Below, piece by piece: positions 1-9,866 of a DNA stretch of 64,000 bases; the first letter of the stretch is position 1, and the number at the start of each line of letters is the position of its first letter. Position numbers and translations under genes: made by a program. Location of the stretch: contig CM022672.1 of NCBI GenBank assembly GCA_012295275.1, forward strand, positions 1,717,443-1,781,442, written 5' to 3'. Source of the stretch: Chrysomallon squamiferum. Lineage: Eukaryota; Mollusca; Gastropoda; Neomphalida; Peltospiridae. The notes beneath the pieces were generated by a model. It made no database searches. It was not told where the DNA came from and was given only the letters and a program-made list of their open reading frames with translations.

Positions 1-360
1 GAAGATAGCCAAATAACACTATGTCAACTCTTAGATCAAAGAAGATTGTCACATAACATAGTGCCATCTGACAATACACAAATATTGCTAAAAACATAGT
101 GCCAACTCTGACAATACATAACTGTTGTTTATTTAGTTTATTGCTAACAGTTACATTCATGCATGTCCATACATTTATTTTCAGGCACCAATTCTTTTTA
201 TTTCTTAAAATCTCTTATACAATTAACATGTTCATAGAAGTCCTTAATTTCATGGTAAATTCAGACACAGTGGCCTGCCAAATCATCTGATTTTTGTCAC
301 ATTAACTGATTTTTTTTTGTAACTCCTTGGACCATATCCATTTTAGCTATGCACTGCTTT

Positions 361-366
361 TTTATT
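361..366 (-). terminator. MRRF: Candidate polyadenylation signal of MRRF
   Basis: TTTATT on the plus strand reads AATAAA on the MRRF strand, about 213 nt after the stop codon at 579-581. It overlaps the left edge of the 77 bp tandem duplication. In such AT-rich DNA this hexamer is common, so its use is unproven. Confidence 0.4.
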
Positions 367-517
367 TTTAAAAGAAAATGTCACCAAGTTGTTCTCTGAA
401 TGAAAATGTTTGCATTACTGTATTGGCAATTGGTAATGTTATTTTTAAAAGAAAATGTCACCAAGTTGTTCTCTGAATGAAAATGTTTGCATTACTGTAT
501 TGGCAATTGGTAATGTT
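364..517. repeat. 77 bp tandem duplication (2 copies)
   Basis: Copy 364-440 is repeated at 441-517 with no difference seen, both starting ATTTTTAAAAGAAAATG and ending GGTAATGTT. The identity implies a very recent duplication. It lies in the probable 3' UTR of MRRF, which it would lengthen by 77 nt. A collapsed or expanded assembly artefact is also possible. Confidence 0.9.
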
Positions 518-578
518 ATTTTACTGTAATGTTAAAAATACTAATAAAAAGTAACAGCTTCCTTTTACATCTCTGTAT

Positions 579-3099
579 TCATTTGCTTCCTCCCAACAGG
601 TCCTGCTGTTTAGCTTGCATCATTTTTTCAATTTCTTCACTGTGTTTATGGACTGTGTTCAAAATCTGGAATATAAAAAATAAAAATAATAAAACATTTT
701 TTTTTTTTTAAATTTACTAAAATAATATAAATGTCACTTAAATATCAACAGTATCCAAAATTATTAAACAGATTTAAGAGATATATCCTAACAATATTTT
801 GAAATTGTCATATAAGATATTACCAAATAATAAGAATAATGTTTTTTTTTTTTTTTTTATTTATTTGTAAAGATTGTTTTAATCTATTATCATCTTATGA
901 TGCAAAGAGAAATTATTATAGTTTACTCAAGCTTACTTTGAATCTTAACTCTGAAATAAATCCTAAAACTGGCTAATTCTTAAATTAATCATAAACCATA
1001 AATGTGATCACAGCAAAATACATATAATATTTTTCCTTTTCTTTTCTCTTTGTGTGTGAGTGTGCGTTTGTCATGAACTATACTATAAAACTGAAGATAA
1101 ATGAAAAATAACACAAGAAAAAATTTACCGTTTCTTTAACATTTCTTATCAAGTCCTCAGAATGATCCTTGGATCCCTTTAACTTGCGAGTGTATTTATT
1201 TCCAATATCTCGCAGTTTGGTTTTGGCTTTGTCACACTGATTCTTTGCAGCTTTTGCCAGAGTTTCACGATGTTCTCTCGTCACCCTGGTAATTGAGAAA
1301 CCAAATAAAACATTTAATAAAAATAAAAAATAAAAACAAACAAAAATCAAAATACTTGCTGAATTTCATTGTCCATCTGGCAAATTTCATTCGTTTAAAA
1401 ATCTTTAAATGTCTTGGGGACTGCTGGAGTTTTATTATTCTCTACCGCATCACATTCACTGTGGTCTTTACTGAAATTTGTTTTCAGTATTTTTAACAAT
1501 TAAGTTACTTAAATTGCTCCAGCATCTGTTTTACCCACTTAACTTGATTAAAATTTTACTTACTTTGGTATTGGTAGAAAAATCGTGGTTCCATCTTGTT
1601 GTGGATTCACATTGAGTCCTGATGAAGAAATAGCATCTTTCACAGCAGGAATGTACTGAAACATTAGAAATCAGTAAGCATTATTAGATCTCGCATATAT
1701 CTCATCCTAGTGACATTGATGTTTGTTTTTAAGAAAGCAGTATAAAAACTTCATGATAAAAAATATCACTTTAGGTACAACTTAAAAAGGAAAAATTCAT
1801 TTATAGGGGGAAAAAACCAACAAAAAAAACCCAGGTTATTTTAAATTTGATAAATCTTCATTTCATACCCATCTTTAAACAAGTGCATGATTATCTACTT
1901 GGATAAATGCTACATTAACTTTTTTTTTCTTTTTGTGTGTGCTTATGTGTAAGAGAAATGAAATAATTGTACACCGACAGAAAGAGTATTTCTTAAAACT
2001 AGGCAATATTTCCATTTTCCCACTTGTTATCTTTTCTTTCAATAATACATGTTCAGTTTAAATATTATTATCTAGTTTTTCATTCTGTATATTAAATCAA
2101 AACAAAAGCTGTAGTTATCTCTCCCTCTCTATCTATATTGTGAAAATTGAAGGGGTCTAGAAATAAGGTAACATCCATATTATCAAAAACACCTCCCAAG
2201 TTATTTTACATCTGTATGAATCACAAATGAACAATTCTGTTATTTTGACCAAATTCATATTCATTATATAATTAAAAAGAAATAGCTGTAGGATTTTTAT
2301 TCCAAAACCAGCCAGTATAAATTTGAAATGACTGCAAACGATGTGTTCAGCACCTGTGGTGAGGCAGCCATGTTGATGAGGATTAGCTGTGGATTCTTCT
2401 GCACAATTTGTCCAAGCTGGATGAGAGGAAACTTGCCATCATCTGTGTTCACAACTAACGAGTCAAATGCCCCTATGTAATTACAAAAGTAAACATTTCT
2501 GAAATGTACATAGAGATTCAATAAATTTTGAAAAATGAAACTACTTAAAGCTGTTGAATTATAAAGTTGTTTTTACTGTAATAATGCACAGCTCGAGATG
2601 TGAGAGCTAAAGGCTGTATTACATTCATGCATCAGAAAACAATTTCGAAAAGGCTAGAAAGGGATTAAAAGCAAACATATATGTTTTAATCAAAAATTAA
2701 AATGATGTCTATGTAAACAAAACTCTTAGTGGCAGTTACCATCTATTTAACAAAAAATCTGATATAGTAGACTGTATTTAATGTTTTCTGGATCTTCACC
2801 AATTATGTGTGTTCTCTCACTTAATTTCAAAAGTTAAAGAAACAAACTATTACCTGATGTAGTTCTTAATACCAGCTGATGAATAAAAATATCCTTAAGA
2901 TCCTTAATAACGTGATCCATTTCTTTCTGAACTGTATCCATGTCAATCAGTCCCTCCATTTCCTCAGTACTTAGCTCTACAGCCTTGTGGCCATGTTTAC
3001 CAACTAAATAAATTATATAATAATATTTTGATTACCAAAAACAAACAAAAAATTAAGATATTGTTCAATGTCCAAAAAATAAATAAATAAATAAAAAAA

Positions 3100-3134
<35 letters not shown>

Positions 3135-3831
3135 ACTTGCTTTACCATTTGGTAAAAATACTTCATAATTGAAATACATTTATAAAAAATAAACTGAACA
3201 GTTTAAGAGAAGAAAAAAAAGAGATTAAAATGAATATTAAAAGAAGGTAAAATTATAAAATGCACAGAGAAATTGAAAAATAATAAAAAAAATAAATAAA
3301 AATAAATAATAAAGATAAAATTAAAAAATATTAAATAAATCAATGGATAATATTTATCAGTTATAAGGAAAAAAAATATTAATTAAAGTCAGATTTCAAA
3401 AATACAACCTTATTTATAATTAGTCTTTTTTCTTTCTTTCTTTGCAGTGACCCATTTTATATATTGTTACTTTAATATTAATAAAAATATTACATAAATC
3501 AAATACCTGAAAAATATCTGTATCTAGCTAATAAAAAAAAAAAAAATACTGAACTGTTCCTTTTGACAAAACATCAAAATAAAATAAATTAAAAGAAATT
3601 TAATATAACAAACTTTTCTCTTTCTTTGCCTTCTTAGAATAACTTCTGGTTACACACCAAGATATTGGTTGTTGTGATGGTGATGCAATGGTTGCAGTTT
3701 GTCTGCAGTCCATCAAAGCAGTGCCAGCTGATGTTAGTCTTAAAAAACGAGCTGACTGCAAAGTATTGACAGTTCTAAAATTCATAACTTGCACCAGTCT
3801 CTTAGCAACATCCAAAATGCCTCTCTTTGTT

Positions 3832-3836
<5 letters not shown>
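579..3836 (-). CDS. MRRF: Mitochondrial ribosome recycling factor, six coding exons
   Basis: Mitochondrial ribosome recycling factor splits post-termination mitoribosomes together with mtEFG2. Coding exons on the minus strand are 3836-3614, 3003-2854, 2472-2354, 1655-1564, 1285-1129 and 665-579. All have GT/AG borders and the frame is continuous, giving 275 aa (the human protein is about 262). The first roughly 60 residues are basic and Ser/Thr-rich (MATKRGILDVAKRL...), as expected of a mitochondrial targeting peptide. The RRF domain follows: a helix rich in Lys/Glu, the QLILINMAASPQ segment, GLNVNP, and the hallmark IPKVTREHRE, then a basic C-terminal helix ending AKQQDLLGGSK. The start is the first ATG after a run of 27 A, with G at +4. 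The last exon is only 29 codons and was found by its acceptor (TTCCAG) and RRF-like ending. No broken residue was seen. It is divergently transcribed from the first arylsulfatase gene. Confidence 0.95.
3077..3135. repeat. (AAAT)n microsatellite
   Basis: AAAT repeat with one longer A run, in MRRF intron 1, about 70 bp upstream of the exon 2 acceptor on the minus strand. Confidence 0.9.

Positions 3837-3863
<27 letters not shown>
3837..3863. repeat. T27 tract abutting the MRRF start codon
   Basis: Twenty-seven T on the plus strand, so the MRRF transcript carries A27 immediately before AUG. An AG preceded by T-rich DNA just upstream (about 3880) could be the acceptor of a non-coding 5' exon, but this is not certain. 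Confidence 0.85.
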
Positions 3864-5014
3864 GAAGGTTATAGTATCTAAAAAATAAAAAAAATAAAAT
3901 TAAAATAAAAGAAATAGAAGAGGAAAATATTTTATTTAAATATTATGTTAATAAACAATAAAGAGATAATAAAGTAAAATATATATATATATACTTTATA
4001 AAACAGTTACAACAGACGAATAGTGTTAAAACTGATATTTTTTTCATCCTCATCGATTATTATTATGTTTAGTTTTCTATAATACTTAAATGTTGATAAA
4101 ATTTTAATTCTAAATGGGCTACAACATGTAATAATACCATACTATAGATAATGACAAACTGTAAATAAATATAAAAACGGTCACAAAAATAATGGAAGTT
4201 AAATTATATATATATATGTATGTAGTGGTGAAATAATAAATACTAAATAAAACGTTTTCTGAAAATGGGCGATGCCATAATGATTGTAACAGTGATGGAT
4301 ATAGTTTTTTAACATAAAATAAGTTGACACCTATATCCATAACCACTTTAGCTTTCTCTGCTTCGGGGAATTTTCGTTGTTTACATTTATAAAAATATGA
4401 TTATGAAGCCATAAAAGTATTAGGCATTTTGGTCCTTTTGCCTTTGAAGTATGACTATTATTTTCTGATGATTTTATTTTATTTTCATTACTGATCATGG
4501 GATGAACAATGAGATCGTATCTGATATCAAGTTACTTGACAAAACCTAAGTAAATCTTAGGTCTAAGGACACCCTTAATCTGTGAACGTGACTGAAGCTT
4601 TAAATGTCAGTTTAACTGAATTTTTACAGAAATAATTACTGTTCAAGAAAAGAAAAATGAGTCAGTATGACTGCATGTATAAAATGAAAATATATTAGCA
4701 AACCAATAACATGAAATGTTATTTCATTAAAATAAACTTACAAGGATGAAATGGAAGAAGGGAGAGCACTCTACTTAAGTAAAGGGCAAATAGTATATTC
4801 TAATAACCGGATCGGATGAACAAAATCCCCGAAATTTAAGAGACAGTTTAAAACAAAACTGGTTTCTCTCCTCTCGGTTTGCCATATTATCACAAGCTAG
4901 TGTTAGTAATATACAAACAGCCTGCAGGCTAAACATTTTAATTCACATCCATTAATACACTGTATGTTTGTTCTTTTCGATGATACCGATTGCGGCGATT
5001 CATTTTAGAGCTTG

Positions 5015-5028
5015 TTCCGAAATCGGAA
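5015..5028. promoter_or_regulatory. GGAA inverted-repeat palindrome, arylsulfatase 1
   Basis: TTCCGAAATCGGAA: two TTCCGA/TCGGAA arms with a 2 nt spacer, 75 nt before the start codon. The same 14 nt are kept in copy 2 (12866-12879), whereas the DNA further upstream has drifted. It resembles a paired GGAA site (ETS or STAT type); the factor is unknown. Confidence 0.5.
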
Positions 5029-5061
5029 ACAAAATATTAATAAATATAACGTGTTCAATAA

Positions 5062-5069
5062 TCATGTGA
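5062..5069. promoter_or_regulatory. M-box/E-box TCATGTGA, arylsulfatase 1
   Basis: TCATGTGA is the extended E-box bound by MITF/TFE-family factors, which drive lysosomal genes in animals. It lies 33 nt before the start codon and is kept in the same place in copy 2 (12913-12920). The function is inferred. Confidence 0.45.
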
Positions 5070-5102
5070 TGATAATTATTAGATGTGACAACTTCTGTAA
5101 CG

Positions 5103-5763
5103 ATGACTACTCAGATTTCGAATATTTGTATTATTATCATCGCAGTACTTCTTGCTTGTCACTGCAGAGAGTTCGATAAGAAACCAAACATAGTATTCAT
5201 TTTAGCAGACGACTATGGATTTAACGATATTGGTTATCACGGGAGTGAAATTAAAACTCCAAACTTGGACAAACTTGCTGCAGACGGTATCAAACTTGAA
5301 AATTATTACATCCAGCCAATATGTACTCCTTCAAGAAGTCAGCTCATGTCCGGAAGGTATCAGGTAACAAATAAAGTAGTACCTTTTTTTTTGTTATTAT
5401 TTTTTATGTATTGTTTTATATATTTTTTATTTATTTATTTATTTTATAAATTTATACTAAAAATTGATTTAAAAAAAGGTATTGCTGATCTCCATCTCCT
5501 TATAGCTGAGTCTGAATTGTAGAGCCTGACATTATAGTTTTAAATGAAATATAAATATTTATTTATTTATTTTAAATCTCGTGAAATAAAAGTCACAGTG
5601 GGAAACGCCCATTCGTGCATTTTTCAGTGAAACTCATCAAGTTCAGAGGAAAGTCTACATGATTATTAAGTAGGCCTACACAACAATATTAGATTAGGAG
5701 TACTCACAAATGTTTAATTAGTCTTACTCTAACAGTAACTGGGGTTTTTTATGTTTGGATTAA

Positions 5764-5808
<45 letters not shown>

Positions 5809-8800
5809 TAAATAAATAAAAAATAATTAAATAAAATAAAAAAATAAAATACAAAAATTTCAGACAGGTTAAATCTATATAACATAGAATTATAATATTT
5901 TTCAAGCCAAAACTGAAGCTTAATAGCTCTAACATTCTTTTATTTTGTAACAGATCCATACAGGATTACAGCATTCAATAATATGGGCATGTCAACCCAA
6001 TGCTTTACCAAGAGACAGTCCAACACTTGCAGACAAGCTCAAAGAATCTGGATATTCCACACATGCAGTTGGAAAATGGCATCTCGGTTTTTACAAAGAA
6101 GAATATCTTCCAAGGCAACGTGGTTTTGATTCCTACTATGGTAATGTTTTCTATATCTGAATCACATACATTACTCATTAATTAAGGTCAACTTATTGTT
6201 TTTGTCTGGGATAATAATTTTATTGAAGTCTTATTTTACAATTAGAAATTGAAAAAATATATATACATGTATACAGTCAGTTACATTTAATTATCAGTTG
6301 CTTAGATTATCTTATGTCATGTACTTGATAAATCTTAGGAACATATTTTGATTCAAACTACAAATTAACTGAACAGTTGTTAAACATCTATTCTAACTCT
6401 CCTTTCTAGTTAATTTTGTAACATATTAACCTGAAATATGCTTTGAGTATTAAACCAAGCATCTAGAATTGTTACATATTGTTAGATATCAGCTTCACAA
6501 TTTCTTGATTTGAATAACATTTTTTAAAATTAACTCAAGGCTGTTCAAGTTTACTTCTTTGATCTTTTGCAGGCTATCTGACTGGCAGTGAGGATTATTT
6601 TACACATAAAAGATGTGACTATAGACATGATGATTTGTCAGAATTGATGGAAGATCCCCTAGACACCAACAACAATGGGAAAAAATTCTGTGGCTTGGAT
6701 CTGCATAATAATGAAAAGCCAGTGTTCAATGAATCTGGGGTTTATTCTGCTCAGATATTTACAGACAGAGCCATCAGTATTGTGAAAAATCATGATCAGA
6801 CCAAGGTATGATTATCATTACTATGATATTATGCTGAGGAAACCCATATTTACCACTGTTATAAACTAGTAACACTGTATGTTTCTTGCACAGAGTAAAA
6901 TACTTATGTTGGTATTTTAATAAACAGTATACAGAACACTTGCTGGAACTGGAAATAGCCTAATGCTTTACTGTATCCACTGACATAGAGCTTGTCTGTC
7001 AGTTTTTTTATTTATCTATTTAATTATTTTTTTTATTTTTTTTATTTTTTGTTATTATTATGTTGTTGATGTTTTGTTTTTTGTTAAGCAGAAAGATGTG
7101 GGTTCAAAAATGCTTTATCTTCCATGAATCCAACATTTATCATTCATTCATCACAGCATAATTAATGCACACTTTTAACATCCACTGAGCAGCATATATT
7201 AATGATTAATCCAGTTTTCAAAAATATTTTTATTTTAATATTTATTTGTGAAAGTTTTAATTTTTTTTTTTTTTGCTGACATGAAACTTTTTCTTCTTTT
7301 GTGTTTTAGCCATTTTTCCTGTATCTGGCATATCAGTCAGTACACGCTCCACTACAGGTACCCAAGAAATATTTAGATCAGTATTCTTTTATCCAAAACA
7401 AAGCTAGAAGAACTTATGCAGGTAATATTTTTCTACAGTTTAGCCTCTTATCTCAGTTAAAATAATTGTGTATGAATATGTGTCTTTGTGTTTTTATAAT
7501 TTTTTTATTATGTATATATGGGTTCTTGACTGCAGAATAAAATCAATTACTTTCATTATTTAGTTAACATGGTCATGATCATAATTATTAGTATACTTTC
7601 TGAACAAAAGTGGTTTCTTGTATATATATATATATATAGATAGATAGATAGATAGATGAGTAAAACAATTTATTTATACATTTACTTATTTAACTACATA
7701 TTTATTTAATTTTATAATTTTTTTTTAATTTTTAAAAAATAATTATTTATCTATTTATTTCTTGAAAGTACTGTTACCTTTTTGATGGTGAAAGAACATC
7801 TTGATAGTAGTATTTGTAATTTATTTTTTCAGTATTTATTATATTAGTATTGTTTTTGATATTGTATTTTTGATATTGTATTTTTGATTTATTATAACAA
7901 TATTCATTTTCTGACAGCAATGGTATCTTGTATGGACGAAGGAGTAAAGAATCTAACGGATGTGCTAAAAGCCACAGGACAGTGGGAGAACACTATACTG
8001 TTTTTTTCAACTGGTATGCACTTGTATTTTTAAATAGTTTATAACAAAATAATTTATTGTTCTTTTTACACACCATTAATGAAAAGGTCTGACTCTGTAA
8101 TAGAGTGCAAACCAAAGGCATGGTGGATCAGTTCTTTTCTGCAAACCCCAATCAGTTATTTTCTGCTCCAAAATTTGTCCAAAGCAAAATAATAACAATT
8201 ACAACACCATGGTATGTGCTTTCCTGTCAGATGTATCATCCTTGTTGTCAGTTGAAAAAGAATAACCTGTCACCTGATAGCAGTGGATTTCCTCTGTTAT
8301 TAGCTTCAACCATGTGCAAGACATCATATAACCAGAGGTTAAGACTGTATAGAATGTCTTTAAATAAAACTTTTCTTGTACTTCTTATAAAGATTGCTTA
8401 ATTTCTCCAATTTACAATGCGTTTTTTAAATCAGATAATGGAGGACAGATATTAGCCGGTGGCAACAACTGGCCCCTTAGAGGTTGGAAGGGTTCATTGT
8501 GGGAAGGAGGTGTTCATGGAGTCGGGTTTGTCCATTCACCACTGCTGAACCAGACTGGACTTGTGAACAGAGAAATGATTCACATCTCTGACTGGTATCC
8601 AACACTTGTCAGTCTGGCTGGTGGAAATCTGAATGGAACTAAACCATTGGATGGTTTTGACCAATGGGCAACGATCAGGTTTGTTGAACATTCTGAAATA
8701 TAATTTAACAATATATAAACTGTATTAAATGAATTATATTAAAATTATGTAAATAAGGTTTTAAATGCCTATATGAATTAATGTTATTCATTTATGAATT

Positions 8801-9352
8801 TTGAACATTAAATAAAGATTATTATATTGCATTATTATAATTGTTTAATTTTGTTTTCAGTAAAGGTCTGCCAAGTCCTAGAAAAGAACTTCTTCATAAT
8901 ATTGACATACTCCACCCAAAGGTTGGAACACCAGTGTTCCCCAACACATTTGATACAAGAATTAGAGCAGCACTGCGTTTTGGTGACTGGAAAATAATAA
9001 CTGGAAATCCAGGTAAAATCATTCTATCTAGTGTTATTTGATCCAGTGCATTTAACTTTGCATTAAAAAGGAATCAAGCCTAATGATGATGTTAAAAATA
9101 ACAGCTCCTATTAGAAAATTAATGCTGTTTATCATGATGTGTGTCTTTTAGACTGAAAATATTTACAAGCATAATTATATTGTCACAAACACATTCATAT
9201 ATGCACACAAAATGTTATTAAGATCACATATGTAAATACATTAGTAGATTATTATTATTTTTATATTATTATTACTGTTACTTCTGCAATAAGAGCAATT
9301 ACTATTATTATCTTTATTACTATTACCGTTTCTTATATTACTTTGTTGTTTA

Positions 9353-9399
<47 letters not shown>

Positions 9400-9666
9400 G
9401 GAAATGGCAAATGGATCCCTCCACCTCATGTTTCCTACAACTCGACAGAAATCCCACAGAAATCAACAAAAAATGTCTGGCTGTTTAATATTAAAAATGA
9501 TCCTAATGAGCACAACGATCTATCTGATCAGAATCCAGATCTTGTTCACAAGCTACTTGATCGACTGTTACACTACAACAGCACTGCTGTTCCTGCCAGA
9601 TACCCACCCTCAGATCCCAGGTGTGACCCCCAGCTGCATGGTGGGGTGTGGGGACCATGGGAGTGA
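5103..9666 (+). CDS. ARSB: Arylsulfatase B-like protein, copy 1, eight exons
   Basis: A type I sulfatase of the arylsulfatase B (N-acetylgalactosamine-4-sulfatase) group, which removes 4-sulfate from dermatan and chondroitin sulfate in lysosomes. Exons: 5103-5363, 5954-6140, 6573-6805, 7310-7421, 7918-8013, 8435-8678, 8861-9012, 9401-9666; all GT-AG; 516 aa (human ARSB 533). A signal peptide (residues 1 to about 21) precedes the metal-binding DD (36-37). The CTPSR signature (74-78) has Cys74, the formylglycine precursor. GKWHLG (127-132), the His of SVHAP (239), STDNGGQ (295-301) and Lys315 complete the active site. The ending [14 protein letters not shown] matches the ARSB C-terminus. The start is the first in-frame ATG; the frame is open 18 nt further up but only through a GTG. 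ARSI/ARSJ-type substrate use cannot be excluded. Confidence 0.95.
5767..5808. repeat. (AAT)n microsatellite
   Basis: Uninterrupted AAT repeat in intron 1 of arylsulfatase copy 1, followed by AAAT-rich DNA. Copy 2 does not have it. Confidence 0.9.
8095..8345. other. Unshared segment in intron 5 of copy 1
   Basis: Intron 5 of copy 1 holds about 250 bp with higher GC than its surroundings and no counterpart that I can see in intron 5 of copy 2. The DNA after it (CTTTAAATAAAA to the acceptor) does align. It may be an insertion in copy 1 or a replacement in copy 2. It contains a 98-codon open frame with no recognised similarity. Confidence 0.4.
9355..9399. repeat. (ATT)n microsatellite at the intron 7 acceptor
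   Basis: ATT repeated up to and including the splice acceptor (TATTATAG) of exon 8 at 9401. It stands where the polypyrimidine tract should be. In copy 2 the equivalent stretch is a much shorter, interrupted ATT run ending AATATAG. Confidence 0.9.
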
Positions 9667-9860
9667 GGAATGACATTCAGGTCGAGTCAATCAATCATAC
9701 AAAATCCAAAATTTTTTCAATATCAATTAATAATAAATAATAACAAAAATTTGATGAAATGTCATTTGTATGATTATGTTTACATTAATTTAATGTTATC
9801 CTTACAAATTATCAGTTACATCAAAGCTCTGTGGTTCATCACCAAGGATTTTGGATAAGG

Positions 9861-9866
9861 AATAAA
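9861..9866 (+). terminator. ARSB: Candidate polyadenylation signal of arylsulfatase copy 1
   Basis: AATAAA 195 nt after the stop codon, followed by a GT/T-rich stretch (GTTATTGTTTGGTTTTTC). An earlier AATAAA at 9732-9737 has a poorer downstream context. Confidence 0.5.

Larger units (their letters stand above)
1..578. other. 3' flank of MRRF, no gene seen
   Basis: This stretch lies beyond the MRRF stop codon and would hold its 3' UTR and downstream DNA. It contains a short decayed direct repeat (about 52-83 and 91-122, both with the core CATAGTGCCA), a 77 bp tandem duplication and a polyadenylation hexamer, annotated separately. I see no convincing exon of another gene; the short open frames here lack family similarity. 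Confidence 0.6.
3864..5102. other. Divergent intergenic region, MRRF and arylsulfatase 1
   Basis: This stretch separates the start codons of two head-to-head genes and must hold both promoters. It contains (TA)n runs at about 3979-3993 and 4206-4217 and no convincing ORF. From about 4520 onward it matches the region upstream of the second arylsulfatase (about 12350-12958), so the duplicated unit includes the arylsulfatase promoter but not the MRRF side. Confidence 0.7.

Noticed and set aside
8105-8401. 98-codon frame in intron 5 of arylsulfatase copy 1
   Set aside because: It would break the well-supported exon 5 to exon 6 splice, has no counterpart in copy 2 and shows no similarity.
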